A DNA stretch of 64,000 nt from Asterias amurensis (lineage: Eukaryota; Echinodermata; Asteroidea; Forcipulatida; Asteriidae): assembly GCF_032118995.1 (NCBI RefSeq), contig NC_092650.1, positions 20,894,501-20,958,500 of the forward strand. The letters run 5' to 3'. Shown in pieces: positions 1 through 8,796 of this stretch (position 1 is its first letter; each line of letters begins with the position of its first letter). Made by a program: the position numbers and the translations under genes. Below the pieces are notes generated by a model. The model was not told the origin of the DNA. It made no database searches and saw nothing but the letters and a program-made list of their open reading frames with translations.

Positions 1-252
1 GTGATGCAGCGTTTACATGCAAACCTATTGACCACAAAGATGGTGGCGAGGCACAGTCGCCGCGTGTGGCGTGCGTGCAAGGGGTCACAATATGCTGTAA
101 TGCATCTTAGAATTAAAAATAAGTCGTGACTTGTGTCAAGGTTGTGACTGTTTGAGGCGCAACTAGTCGAGTAGTAAACTCTAGTCATCCAGGCCTACTT
201 CTGGTGCATTGTTCATCATCTCTCTCTCTCATTATCAACGTTTTGTTGTTAG

Positions 253-382
253 GTTTTGGACATGATCGCACCACCCTACACATCAGAGTTTGTTCATCTG
301 TTTTCACCCATCATAGAGAACCAGGACATCACAGGGACGTTGAGGAACGAAGAGGGCAAAGATCCAGTCTCTAATTTCATTG
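253..382 (+). CDS. NELFCD: NELFCD penultimate exon
   Basis: The acceptor is the AG at 251-252, after a T-rich run, and the donor is GTAAGA at 383. The exon starts in phase 0 with GTT TTG GAC ATG and ends with the first base of a codon. It encodes the PPYTSEFVHLF and DPVSNFI segments. Reading through the donor gives a spurious longer ORF into the intron. Confidence 0.92.
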
Positions 383-851
383 GTAAGAAAGATGAAGATG
401 AAGTAAAGGACCTAGTAATGGTTATGGGAGGAAAATGCGTCTGTCGCTTGCAGGGGGTGGGGGTGGGTTGCTGTCTATCTTGCCTTTTTTGTTTTAGGTG
501 TAGCTTGCAGGCATGAAGGGCTCCTTCCAGCCACATCAACCCTTTATGACCACGAAGCACAGCCAAGATTGAAAATGTTTGATTTTTCTCGAGGCTGGAA
601 AACCGGATGGTCTTGAAAACCCTCGTGGCACAGCAGAGAACCAACGCACAACTCAACTCACATATGACCCCGACCAGGAATCAAACCGGTGTCACCTTGG
701 TGAGAGGCGAGCACTGTACGCTCATGCCAACCATGCCACCCACAGGTAGTTCTAAGTAGCGCATAAACTTACTGAATCTTAATAATTTTTTTGTGTGTTT
801 CCTTTTCTATCCACAGTTCACTGCAAGACAAACTTCATTATGATGACTTGA
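253..851 (+). CDS. NELFCD: NELFCD (TH1-like), negative elongation factor subunit C/D, last two coding exons (5' partial)
   Basis: NELF-C/D is a core subunit of the nuclear NELF complex, which holds RNA polymerase II in promoter-proximal pausing. Two exons are visible, 253-382 and 817-851, separated by a 434-bp GT-AG intron. Joined, they encode 54 residues, beginning VLDMIAPPYTSEFVHLF and ending VHCKTNFIMMT before TGA at 849-851. From memory of the family, the human protein ends in the same order: PPYT, then a hydrophobic FVxLFxPI stretch, then DPVxxFI and HCKxNFIM at the extreme C-terminus. The first exon ends in phase 1 (ATT G) and the second opens with TT, giving valine, so the frame is continuous. 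The intron carries a tRNA-derived SINE on the opposite strand. Upstream exons are not seen in the first 250 bases. Likely polyadenylation signals lie at 1194 and 1223. Identification is strong despite the short length because the whole C-terminus is collinear. Confidence 0.92.
497..752 (-). repeat. tRNA-derived SINE in the last NELFCD intron
   Basis: Read on the - strand, the element starts near 750 with an A-box-like GGCATGGTTGGCATGAGCG and has a B-box-like GGTTTGATTCC about 50 bp on, followed by a non-tRNA body running toward 497. The layout matches tRNA-headed SINEs; the body resembles the element at 23752-23965. It is not a functional tRNA, since no cloverleaf ending is kept. Confidence 0.6.
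817..851 (+). CDS. NELFCD: NELFCD terminal coding exon
   Basis: The acceptor is CACAG ending at 816, after a pyrimidine-rich tract. Only 35 coding bases remain, specifying VHCKTNFIMMT and TGA. This exon is far too short for ORF calling but restores the conserved HCKxNFIM ending of the family. Confidence 0.9.
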
Positions 852-1250
852 TGTGGACACAAGAGGGCAGCAGACTGTCTGAGCGGTGGTCGATTCTGAT
901 TCAGTTGTTGATGACATCAGAACCAGAAGAAATGCTGGGATTGATCGCTGTCCCGTCTCTGCTGTACACGCCCTCTATGTCAACTTTGGACCAATTGAAA
1001 AACGCCCTCTATGTCAACTTTGGACCAACTGAACTAGTTCCCAATGGGTTAGACTGGGCCCCTGTCTGTATCCGCAAGGTTAAAGACAGGTCCCTGCTGC
1101 TAGATCCAGTGATTCCATTGGTCCATTGGATACAATGATATGATAAACGCGCAGTGACTTTGATGCCCAAATAGTCGCTGCTGTCAAGTCCGCAATAAAT
1201 TTGACTGCGTATCTCTATGTGAAATAAATGAGGTCAATGGTTAAACCACA
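852..1250 (+). other. NELFCD: NELFCD 3' untranslated region and polyadenylation signals
   Basis: The sequence following the stop holds AATAAA at 1194-1199 and again at 1223-1228, so transcript ends near 1215-1250 are likely. A direct duplication of about 27 bp, starting near 968 and again near 1005 (CCCTCTATGTCAACTTTGGA), falls inside the UTR. Confidence 0.6.
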
Positions 1251-1645
1251 CGCCAGTTTTTGATGCCGGTAATGATATACAGGACTGAGCATACAGAATG
1301 CTGAATTTTAACATGCGGCCAAATTGGCTGCACACATTAACCCTCCTACTGCCTGACCTTTTAATATTATCCACATTGATTTTGTGTGATCGATAAACTA
1401 TGTCAGTCTTTAAAATAAAGTCTTGTCAGAAAGTTCTGTGTGCACCTTTGTGCCATCACACACAACCCATCAAGTTGAATGGATTCAAAAAGTTTGTCAA
1501 CTTTCCTTTCCAAAGTTTCAAAAACATGGTATACGGATTTGAATATAGCATGTCCTATCTGAGCCTCTTTTTACACTTTCATCCTATGGGCAAGCAGCTT
1601 ATCTCTGTTCTTACTTTTTGCAAAATGTATTTTTTTGAGTAAGTG
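1251..1645. other. Intergenic stretch without recognised feature
   Basis: The DNA is AT-rich, with no splice-compatible coding segment and no similarity to the repeat families named in this window. Confidence 0.4.
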
Positions 1646-1649
1646 ACGT

Positions 1650-1885
1650 GTCATGGCCGAGCGGTTAAGAGCACCGGATTCACGCTGTGGTGTTTGATCA
1701 GCAGAGTGTGGGCAGAGTATGGGTTTGAACCCCGGTCGTGACACTTGATAGTTAAAGTGTTGGAGGTAGTGCTCTCTGCTCTATCGGCCAGGCTTTGGAC
1801 TGATGATACCTAACCCTACATTCATATGGACTGTAAAAGGGGTAACCCTGTTTCAGCCCCAAGACCAGGTGGCAACGGCCTCTGG
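1650..1885 (+). repeat. tRNA(Leu)-like SINE
   Basis: An A-box-like TGGCCGAGCGGTTAAGAGC at about 1655 and a B-box-like GGTTTGAACCCC at about 1722 lie inside a 95-bp tRNA-like head closed by GTGTCATG and CGTGACAC. The 3' body ends with GGTAACCCTGTTTCAGCCCC, a tail also found at 20840, 35710 and, on the - strand, 49390. Shared tails on different heads indicate a SINE family rather than a tRNA gene. Confidence 0.75.
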
Positions 1886-2460
1886 CAAAAAAATAATTGT
1901 AGCCCACACCTTGAAGACGCCTTCAGGCCTTTAGTCTGGCAAATTGCATAACAAAAAAGGAAACAAAATGTGTTGTTTTGCCAAGAAAGGGCCGTTCTGG
2001 CCTTCCGAGTAACCAGGCCAGGAAGTTTCAGTGAGCTGTACAAACTTGTAAATTTCAGCACAGTGTGCTTTTTAGCAAACTGGTCTTCTTTGGCTGGCAA
2101 GGTCAATGCGGTCTGATGGTTGGATAGTTTTAGGTAAAAGTAACTTTGTAAAATCACAGATTCCTCCACCCCCCATCTCAAATATTAGAGGTTTCCTATT
2201 TCAGTTATTTATTTCTCAACTTTTCAAAAGAAAAATAATGCAATCTGTTCGCATGAACACTTTGCAGGCCAATCACAATTGTGTAAAGGTTTAAGTTTAA
2301 AATAAAAAGCTTGTAAAAAAAAGGGTAGTAATTTCGTCTTGATTTGTTCGTATCTATTGTTTGTTGTCTGATGTTTTGATTGCACAAAGCACTAAGGTTC
2401 ATCTTAAGATGATATGTCTGCGCCACCACTCTGTTTTACTTTTCATTTACATGTACAGGC
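1886..2460. other. Intergenic stretch without recognised feature
   Basis: Open frames here are short and not conserved-looking. No splice-consistent exon or repeat family was recognised. Confidence 0.4.
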
Positions 2461-2461
2461 C

Positions 2462-2632
2462 ACGATTTCACAAAGAGTTGGGACTCGTCTTATCTTGAGT
2501 TATGATGAGTAACTCGTACTAACTTAGGATTTATCTTAAGGTCTGCATACTACATTGCAAGGTTGGGACTCGTCCTAAGTCAAAAGATTAATTCTAAAGT
2601 AGGCAGAGTTTTGTGAAATCGACGGCTGTACA
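2462..2632 (+). repeat. MITE family E, near-complete copy
   Basis: The ends are inverted repeats: GATTTCACAAAGAGTTGGGA on the left and TTTTGTGAAATCGACGGC on the right. Internally it holds degenerate palindromes around ACTCGTCCTAAC / GTTAGGACGAG. Other copies are at 2663-2756, 46592-46685 and 50262-50318. Confidence 0.7.
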
Positions 2633-2662
2633 CCTTGATCTTCCATGTTAAAGACTCTGCCG

Positions 2663-2756
2663 TCGATTTCACAAAGAGTTGGGACTCGTCTTATCTCGAG
2701 TTAGGACGAGTAACTCGTCCTAACTTATGATTAATATTAAGATCTGCATGCTACAG
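2663..2756 (+). repeat. MITE family E, left half
   Basis: It begins CCGTCGATTTCACAAAGAGT and contains TTAGGACGAGTAACTCGTCC, then stops where family A sequence begins. It sits 30 bp from another family E copy, so the pair is either a tandem duplication or two insertions, the second broken by family A. Confidence 0.65.
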
Positions 2757-3085
2757 TGAGTGCATCTCAACATGTGCAAAAAATAACAAACCTGTGAAAA
2801 TTTGAACTCAATTGGTTGTCGAAGCTTCAAGATAACTATGGAAGGAAAAAAATACTTTCGTTACTGGAAGTTGTGTGCAATCAGATGCTTGATTTTGAGA
2901 CCTCAAATTCTAAGGTCTTGAAATCAACTTTTTGGAAAATTACTTCTTTCTCGAAAACTACGTCACTTCGGAGGGAGCCCTTCCTCACAATGTTTTACAT
3001 GATCAACAGCTCTCCATTGCTTGTTACCTAGTAATGTTTTAAGCTAATAATTGTTTTGAGTAATTACCAATATTGTCCACTGCCT
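2757..3085 (+). repeat. TTAA-MITE family A copy 1, left end lost
   Basis: Family A consensus order on the + orientation is: CAGTGGACACTATTGG end, CACTTGGTGTATCTCAACAT, CAAACCTGTGAAAATTTG, a central palindrome, GAGGGAGCCGTTTCTCACAA, then the inverted end CCAATAGTGTCCACTGCC. This copy starts at the ATCTCAACAT block and keeps everything to the right end. Confidence 0.8.
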
Positions 3086-3089
3086 TTTT

Positions 3090-3541
3090 GGTAATCATAC
3101 TCAAAGTAATTGTTAGCATGTAAATCTTACTTGGTATTAACAAGCAATGGAGAGCTGTTGATAATATAACACATTTTGAGAAACGGCTCATATCAAATAA
3201 TTAAAGGCTTCAGCTGAAGCCTTATTTAGGCTAGTCTTGGTTCCAAGACCATTAGTGTTGCGCGATCACACACAACCAACGTTCCGATTATGCACGGCAA
3301 AAACTGTACACGCTTGTAATGAACGAACGCTAGTGGGCGCTCTGTTTCTCTGATTTCCAAGACTATATTTAGGCATCTGAAAGCACACAAGGATGTTTTT
3401 TTAAATTTAATATTATTTCGCAACTTCGATGACAATTGAGTCAAAATGTTCACAGGTTTGTTATTGTATGCATATGTTGAGATACATCAAGTGATAATAC
3501 TGGTCTTTGACAATTGCCGGTGCAAAAGGTGTTCAGTACCT
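3090..3541 (-). repeat. TTAA-MITE family A copy 2, interrupted by a second element
   Basis: This inverted copy abuts copy 1. Its core is the AAAGGCTTCAGCTGAAGCC palindrome. A 134-bp element is inserted at 3232-3365 with a 9-bp duplication. Right flank is TTAA at 3542. Confidence 0.78.
3232..3365. mobile_element. Short inverted-repeat element with 9-bp target duplication, inserted in family A copy 2 (family I)
   Basis: The ends are TAGTCTTGG and CCAAGACTA, a 9-bp perfect inverted pair. The direct repeat TATTTAGGC flanks it at 3223-3231 and 3366-3374. Removing the insert and one repeat restores the run expected from other family A copies (GAAGCCTTTTATTATGCATCTG), which fixes both boundaries. 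A 9-bp duplication fits Mutator-like elements, though 8-bp families such as hAT cannot be excluded from one copy. Confidence 0.75.
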
Positions 3542-3545
3542 TTAA

Positions 3546-4043
3546 TATAAAGCAGTTTTCTGGTCCCAGTGAGATATCAATTCCACTGTTGTCTGTCACT
3601 GAACTACTTTGAAGCTAACAAATCTTTTTATATTGGGGCGTTCTTTTATCCACTCATTTATCTTATGAAAAAAAAGCTGTGACCAGAAATACCTGCTTAA
3701 AACATTTCTTTGCGAATCAAAAATTGAGTGGTGAACCAGTCACAACAATGGTAACCTCTTTTTTTTTAAGCATTACTTTCCTGTGCTCAGCATGGTGTTT
3801 TGCTTTCGGGCTTAATAAAATAGGGCCCTCTTCTTCAGAGTTCCTCTTCAAACTCGAAAAAGTTTGTATGGGGTTACGGGGCAAGAAAACATACCACAAG
3901 GGACGAACAAGAATTGGGTTTCCAGTTCAGAACAGAAACAAACATTCGCAATAGCTGTACAAAGGTCATGACCCGCGGAGACACTAAAGTACACTCTGGT
4001 TGTGTTGAACCTCAATGGACTTTTTTGTTTATAAACTTCAACT
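3546..4043. other. Intergenic stretch without recognised feature
   Basis: Only short ORFs lacking coding character or homology are present. Confidence 0.4.
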
Positions 4044-4047
4044 TTAA

Positions 4048-4407
4048 AGGCAGTGGACACTATTGGTATTTTCTCAAAATATAACAATGACATAAAACCT
4101 TAGTTAGTAACAAGTAATGGGGACCTGTTGATAGTATAAAACACTGTGAGAAATGGTTCCCTCTGAAAGAAGTGATTTTCAACGAAATTGATTTTGAAAA
4201 CTCAGATTTAGAATTTGAGGTCTCGAAATCAAGCATCCGAAAGCACACAACTTCGTGTGTCAAGGGTGTTTTTTCTTTCATTATTTTCTCGCAACTTCGA
4301 CGACCGATTGAGCTCAAATTGTCACAGGTTTGTTGTTTTATGCATATGTTGAGACACATCAAGTGAACAGACTGTTCTTTAACAATTGTCCATATTGGCC
4401 AGTGTCT
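4048..4407 (-). repeat. TTAA-MITE family A copy 3, complete
   Basis: Flanked by TTAA at 4044-4047 and 4408-4411. Ends are AGGCAGTGGACACTATTGG and CCAGTGTCT. The core is the TTTGAGGTCTCGAAATCAA type. Confidence 0.88.
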
Positions 4408-4499
4408 TTAAAGGGACATTCTAGAATGTCCTGTAAGTAAAGTTATTCTGAATCTTTAGATTTTAAAATAGTTTGTCAAGTGCAGTCAAAAACATCTTA

Positions 4500-4700
4500 T
4501 TGTCTGCCCATGGAAGAAGTTATTTACCTATATCAATCATAGTGCAGCCATCTTGATTTTTCTCGCATTCAAATCAAAGTAACCAAACCGAGGCTGGAAG
4601 TAGAAATAGTTTGGTTCCTTTTTGTACAATGAGTACTAGCATCCTTTACTGCTATTGAAACAAGGTACATGACCAAGATGGTGGCAACATGATAATGGTC
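4500..4700 (+). repeat. Dispersed repeat J (copy 1)
   Basis: Blocks such as AACCAAACCGAGGCTGGAAG and ACATGACCAAGATGGTGGCA recur on the opposite strand at 22325-22515 with similar spacing. No inverted-repeat ends were identified, so the element class is unknown. Confidence 0.5.
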
Positions 4701-6660
4701 TTTACTGTCTATGGTCTGGCACTGTGTCAGTAAGGACATTCATGTTACAATTTAAAGTTATTTCAAAAGAATGTTGCAGTCACATTCAGTACGATTATAT
4801 GACCTCGGTTTGCTTGTTCTGAATTACCTTGCCCGGGCCGACTACATACCGAACGTGTTTTTCCTGTAATCTTACGGCCTTCTATGCACTTCAAGTTGTT
4901 TGTTTGGTCTGTGACCAAAACATTCTTTTTGAAACAGAAAAGAGAGACAGAAGCAGCATGGGGTCTTGCTTCCATCACACAGATGGTTTCAATCCTATGG
5001 ATTAGATTATCTAGCTTATTAGTCAAAATCCTTGGATCCGCCTACCTCCCCTCCCCAATTCTTTGTCCTACTTTTCTTTTCTTTTTGAATGGACCCGACA
5101 AAATGTTTCAAAATTCTCATCTTTTTGTCCAGTACTTCAACCTCCATGCTTCTTCAACCGACCATAGAGAGCATGCAATACGACCTCGCTTTTCGCAACT
5201 TGGAACCATCCTTGTTTTTCATGTCTGTGGTGCTTTTTGAGTGTTTGTTTTTTTCTGCGGCCAAAAACCCTAAAGGCGGATTTCACAGAACTGCTGAAAA
5301 ACCAGCGAGAAAATTAAAACCAGATACGTACAGATTCCTAGTCAGCAAGTGAGTAGTACGCCAAGCTCGACAAAAAGTATAAGGGAACAACTTCAATGGC
5401 AAAAATATGTCATGAGCGTGATGTTTGGCATCTGGGGACACGAAATTACAAATTTAGCTCTCATTCCGTTCAATCATAGAGTAAGGACAGAGATAGTTCA
5501 ATGGAAACATTGGTGATAGTCCAAGACCAAGTTTCTCACTTGGGGTGTACCCAAACAACCAGGTGTGTTATACACCTGTGAATATTTCGTCTCAGTTGGT
5601 CATCATAGTTGCAAATAAATAAAGAAGAAGAAAAATACCATTGTTGTAACGAGTGCATGAAGTAGGCTTCTCTGATTCAAAGATATTTTGAATGAAAAAT
5701 TAGGCCTACCTCTTTCCCCCAAAAAACTACGTTTCTTCAGAGTGATCCGTGTCTCATACTGCTCTCCAATGCTCATTGCCAAAGTTGTGGTAATGCTAAT
5801 TATATACATTTTGTGTTATTAGCGAATGTGTCAAAAAAGGAACACCTTTATACATTTGTATGAACGCCCACGGAGCAATAAACGAGTTCCATCTTCACAA
5901 GTGGCTGTGTACTGTACGAAAACGAGATGAATTAGATTAGATTTTATTTAGTATCCTCGTTAAAAAAAAACATAGAATCTTGACATCCACTGGCCAAATA
6001 CAAATACAAATACACACAATCAATATCAAAATACAAGTATACACAATCAATATCAAAAACTAATCAATATCAAAATTGTCATGGGAATTTTCCTCATCCT
6101 TGTTCAGAGGTCATTGACATGAATATTTTAAAATGCCGCCACTAAGATAAGTTTGGCCTTAATCAGCAACAGACTGATTCTAAAAAGTTTGTTTTCCTAC
6201 TGTCTGATTGACAATTTTTACACATAACCATCTACTCCGTAATACTTATATATTTAGGACGGGATATTCTGATTTACGATCTGCGGTGAACTTTGACAAT
6301 ACCTGCAGGGAGTTTGTGTGGTTTGGGGGACTTTTCCGGATATTAGGGGGGGGGGGGCTAGGAGATCATGAAATGTGGTTTTTCTTGAGGGATGGTTTTG
6401 GGCGGATCCATTCTTGTTTTCTTATTCATAGTTTACAGCTCATCGGTTTATAAAATAATCACGATATTCTGAGAAGTAAACTGTGGCTTCGCGTCTAGTT
6501 TTACGTGTGTGACGTGTGTAACTGTTTCGCAGTATGTAGTGTGACGTCATCGTAAATCTGTTTACTGTGACTGTGTTACTAGGCAACCAGTGAACAGGTT
6601 GGCAGTAATCCGATCGCCTTTACGCGTGTAAATGCCGCTATTGGTAAAGTAGCATACACT
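4701..6660. other. Intergenic stretch with only simple repeats
   Basis: No supported exon was found. A short imperfect repeat of CACACAATCAATATCAAAA occurs at 5998-6080, and a 12-base G run begins at about 6348. TGACGTCA, a perfect CRE-type octamer, is at 6542-6549, 1.8 kb before the P450 start codon; its relevance is unknown. Confidence 0.4.
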
Positions 6661-6664
6661 CTTG

Positions 6665-6881
6665 AGCCCCTTTCACACGAAAGCAGTTTAGCAAGGGATC
6701 CTTGCTAAACTGTAGCATGGTTGTAAAATGTGACAAAATGAACCTCTGGTGAAAGGACAGCAGTTTGTTAATACTGTCCAAGTTCTCTTGGAAATTCTTG
6801 TCAGACATTGCTACATTTTCCAACCACACATTAAATTTAGCAAGGGACCCTTGCTAAATTGCTCTCGTGTGAAAGGGGGCT
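6665..6881. mobile_element. Inverted-repeat MITE (CCCTTTCACAC ends)
   Basis: Left end AGCCCCTTTCACACGA and right end TCGTGTGAAAGGGGGCT are inverted. Each arm also contains its own hairpin: AGTTTAGCAAGGGATCC with its mirror on the left, and TTTAGCAAGGGACCC with its mirror on the right. The length is about 217 bp and there is no ORF. Confidence 0.7.
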
Positions 6882-6920
6882 TTAAATGGGTAGGGGGGGG
6901 GTTGTATGTGGCTCCTTTAA

Positions 6921-7244
6921 AGGCAGGGACACTATTGGTAATTGTCAAACACCAGTCTTCTCACTTGGTGTATTTCATATGCATAAGATAACATTAATTT
7001 GTGAAAATTTTGACTCAATTGCTTATCGATGTTGCAAGAGAAAAATGAAATTTGATAGAAGAAAGAACACCCTTGTTGCACAACATTGCTTCCAGATGCT
7101 TAAAAAAACTGCGTTACTTCAGATTCAGAGGGAGCCGTTTCTCACAATGTTGTATACTATCAACAGCTCTCCAATGCTCGTTACCAACTAAGTTGTTATA
7201 TGCTGACAATTATTTTGAGTAATTACCAATAATGTCCAGTGCCA
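6921..7244 (+). repeat. TTAA-MITE family A copy 4
   Basis: Left TTAA at 6917-6920; the right flank has decayed to TTAG. The central palindrome has been lost, giving a 324-bp copy. It begins 40 bp after the preceding MITE. Confidence 0.85.
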
Positions 7245-7541
7245 TTAGTTGATATATCTGCAGTGTCATCATGTTTGTTTTAATCTATCTACTGTATTTT
7301 GATCCTTTGGCAAATAAATGAACCATGAACCTTGGTGGAAAGTTGTGTCATCTAGTGTGGATATGACATAACTATGCTATTGGTTTTGCATATTGGTAAC
7401 GCCTATTTGTATACAGTGGAAAAACCAAATTATGTCATTAACTCAAATCCCTGTGGGACAGATTCTGTAAGTAACTTCGAGCGAGAATATCATCCAATCA
7501 GATTCGAGATAGGGGAAGGCATGATGTAGAGCCACGACTAT

Positions 7542-7715
7542 GGCCCTTTTCGAAACCACGGCTTCTGCTTTGAATTCGGCTTCGGGCTATGTCCTCTCGT
7601 CTGAAGCCCTGCAAGCACGTACGCAAAGCACGCGCATTATTGTCAAAAACAACCGCGGGGACAACCTATAGCCTGAGCCAAATCCAAAGCTGAAGCCGTG
7701 GTTTCGAAAAGGGTT
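7542..7715. mobile_element. Inverted-repeat MITE (CCCTTTTCGAAACCACGGC ends)
   Basis: Left end GGCCCTTTTCGAAACCACGG and right end GCCGTGGTTTCGAAAAGGG are near-perfect inverted repeats of a 174-bp element without coding capacity. One copy only is seen here. Confidence 0.72.
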
Positions 7716-8349
7716 GCTCCGTGCACGCACTCACGCAAAGTAGAAAGTTTGTTGTCATCCAGCGCCCGTGTCACGTGCTTCACACATGGAATGCAACACT
7801 GGGGGAATTCGATCACCGCAGAGTTATGAAGCGAGGCCAGGGAATCCCGAGTGTGTAATTACTGGACCGTCCGCAGCATGCAGCAGGCCGTGTCTCAGTC
7901 ACAAAGGTAAGCCTACATTCACAGATCAAGGAGGTGTCACAGAGAGACGCAAGTTGGTGGTGTGCACGTGTGTTGCTCTACTTTGGAAAGATCGCGGATC
8001 TTCGATCGGTATTTTTTGGCAGTTTTGAGAACACTCGGTTGTTTATTTGCACCTCGCCCGCTTCCGCCGCCCTCTTGAACATTCCAGCAGGAATTGGCAA
8101 ACCACTAACACCTTTTCCGCGGAATCTTCTTCTAGTTGGCGTTGTCAAGAAATATGTCCAGCTAGCTTTGATTGTCAACTGGAGCTGTAGCCTACTCGTG
8201 AATGAGTTTATTGTATTTTAGCGAAGTAGAGTATACCAGAATTTGTTTTAGTAAACCCAGAAATTTGGTATAGCGGAAGAGCGAACTGAAAGTTCTTGGA
8301 CTTTTGAAAAACTTTCTCTTCAAGTTGACAGGTTCCTGTACCATTGATT
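7716..8349 (+). promoter_or_regulatory. Upstream region of the P450 gene; possible 5' leader
   Basis: The stretch is GC-richer than its surroundings, contains CACGTG at 7772-7777, and includes a good donor CAAAG|GTAAGC at 7907. That donor could end a 5' untranslated exon spliced toward the start-codon exon, but an equally simple model has one leader running to the ATG at 8350. No TATA box in a convincing position was found. Confidence 0.3.
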
Positions 8350-8796
8350 ATGTCATCGAAACAAGTTTCCCGTATATTTGCGTCGGCATCACGACTTCGG
8401 TCGTCCCGACAATCAGCAAGCACACTTGCCGTGCCCAGGCAGCGTCCATCCCCACCACCACCACCAGAGCCCCACGGCAGTGAGCAGACCCACTCCCCGG
8501 ACATTAACACCGTACAACAGATGCATGAAGTTATTGTATCGGGCGCTGATGCAACTACAGCCACTAATGCGGCCGGAACCACTGCCTCCACCGTAAATCA
8601 AAGGGCCGAGTCGTGGGGTGTCTGCCCCGTTAGGCACGGTAACTCAACCGAGGAGAGTCACACTCCGAAGCAACAAGATGTCGATCTAAAGGTGCGGTCA
8701 TTTGATGAGATTCCTGGGCCCAAGGGCTGGCCTTTCATCGGTACGCTTGGCACATACTTGGTTGGAAATGGCCTCAGTCGCATTTACGAACATCAG
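8350..8796 (+). CDS. P450 exon 1: leader, hinge and start of the catalytic domain
   Basis: The first ATG of the frame is at 8350, giving MSSKQVSRIFASASRLRSSR, a typical mitochondrial presequence. A Ser/Pro/Thr-rich stretch with PSPPPPPEP follows, then SFDEIPGPKGWPFIG. Donor CAG|GTAAGC at 8797, phase 0. Intron 1 is 13.8 kb. Confidence 0.93.

Noticed and set aside
256..516. 86-codon ORF at the left edge as a separate small protein
   Set aside because: It is the NELFCD exon reading through its donor at 383 into the intron; the conserved C-terminus is restored by splicing to 817.
791..1138. 115-codon ORF
   Set aside because: It is in another frame over the NELFCD terminal exon and 3' UTR, with no recognisable domain.
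1652..1746. Functional tRNA-Leu gene
   Set aside because: A and B boxes are present but the arms do not form a proper cloverleaf and the sequence is fused to a SINE body shared with other loci.
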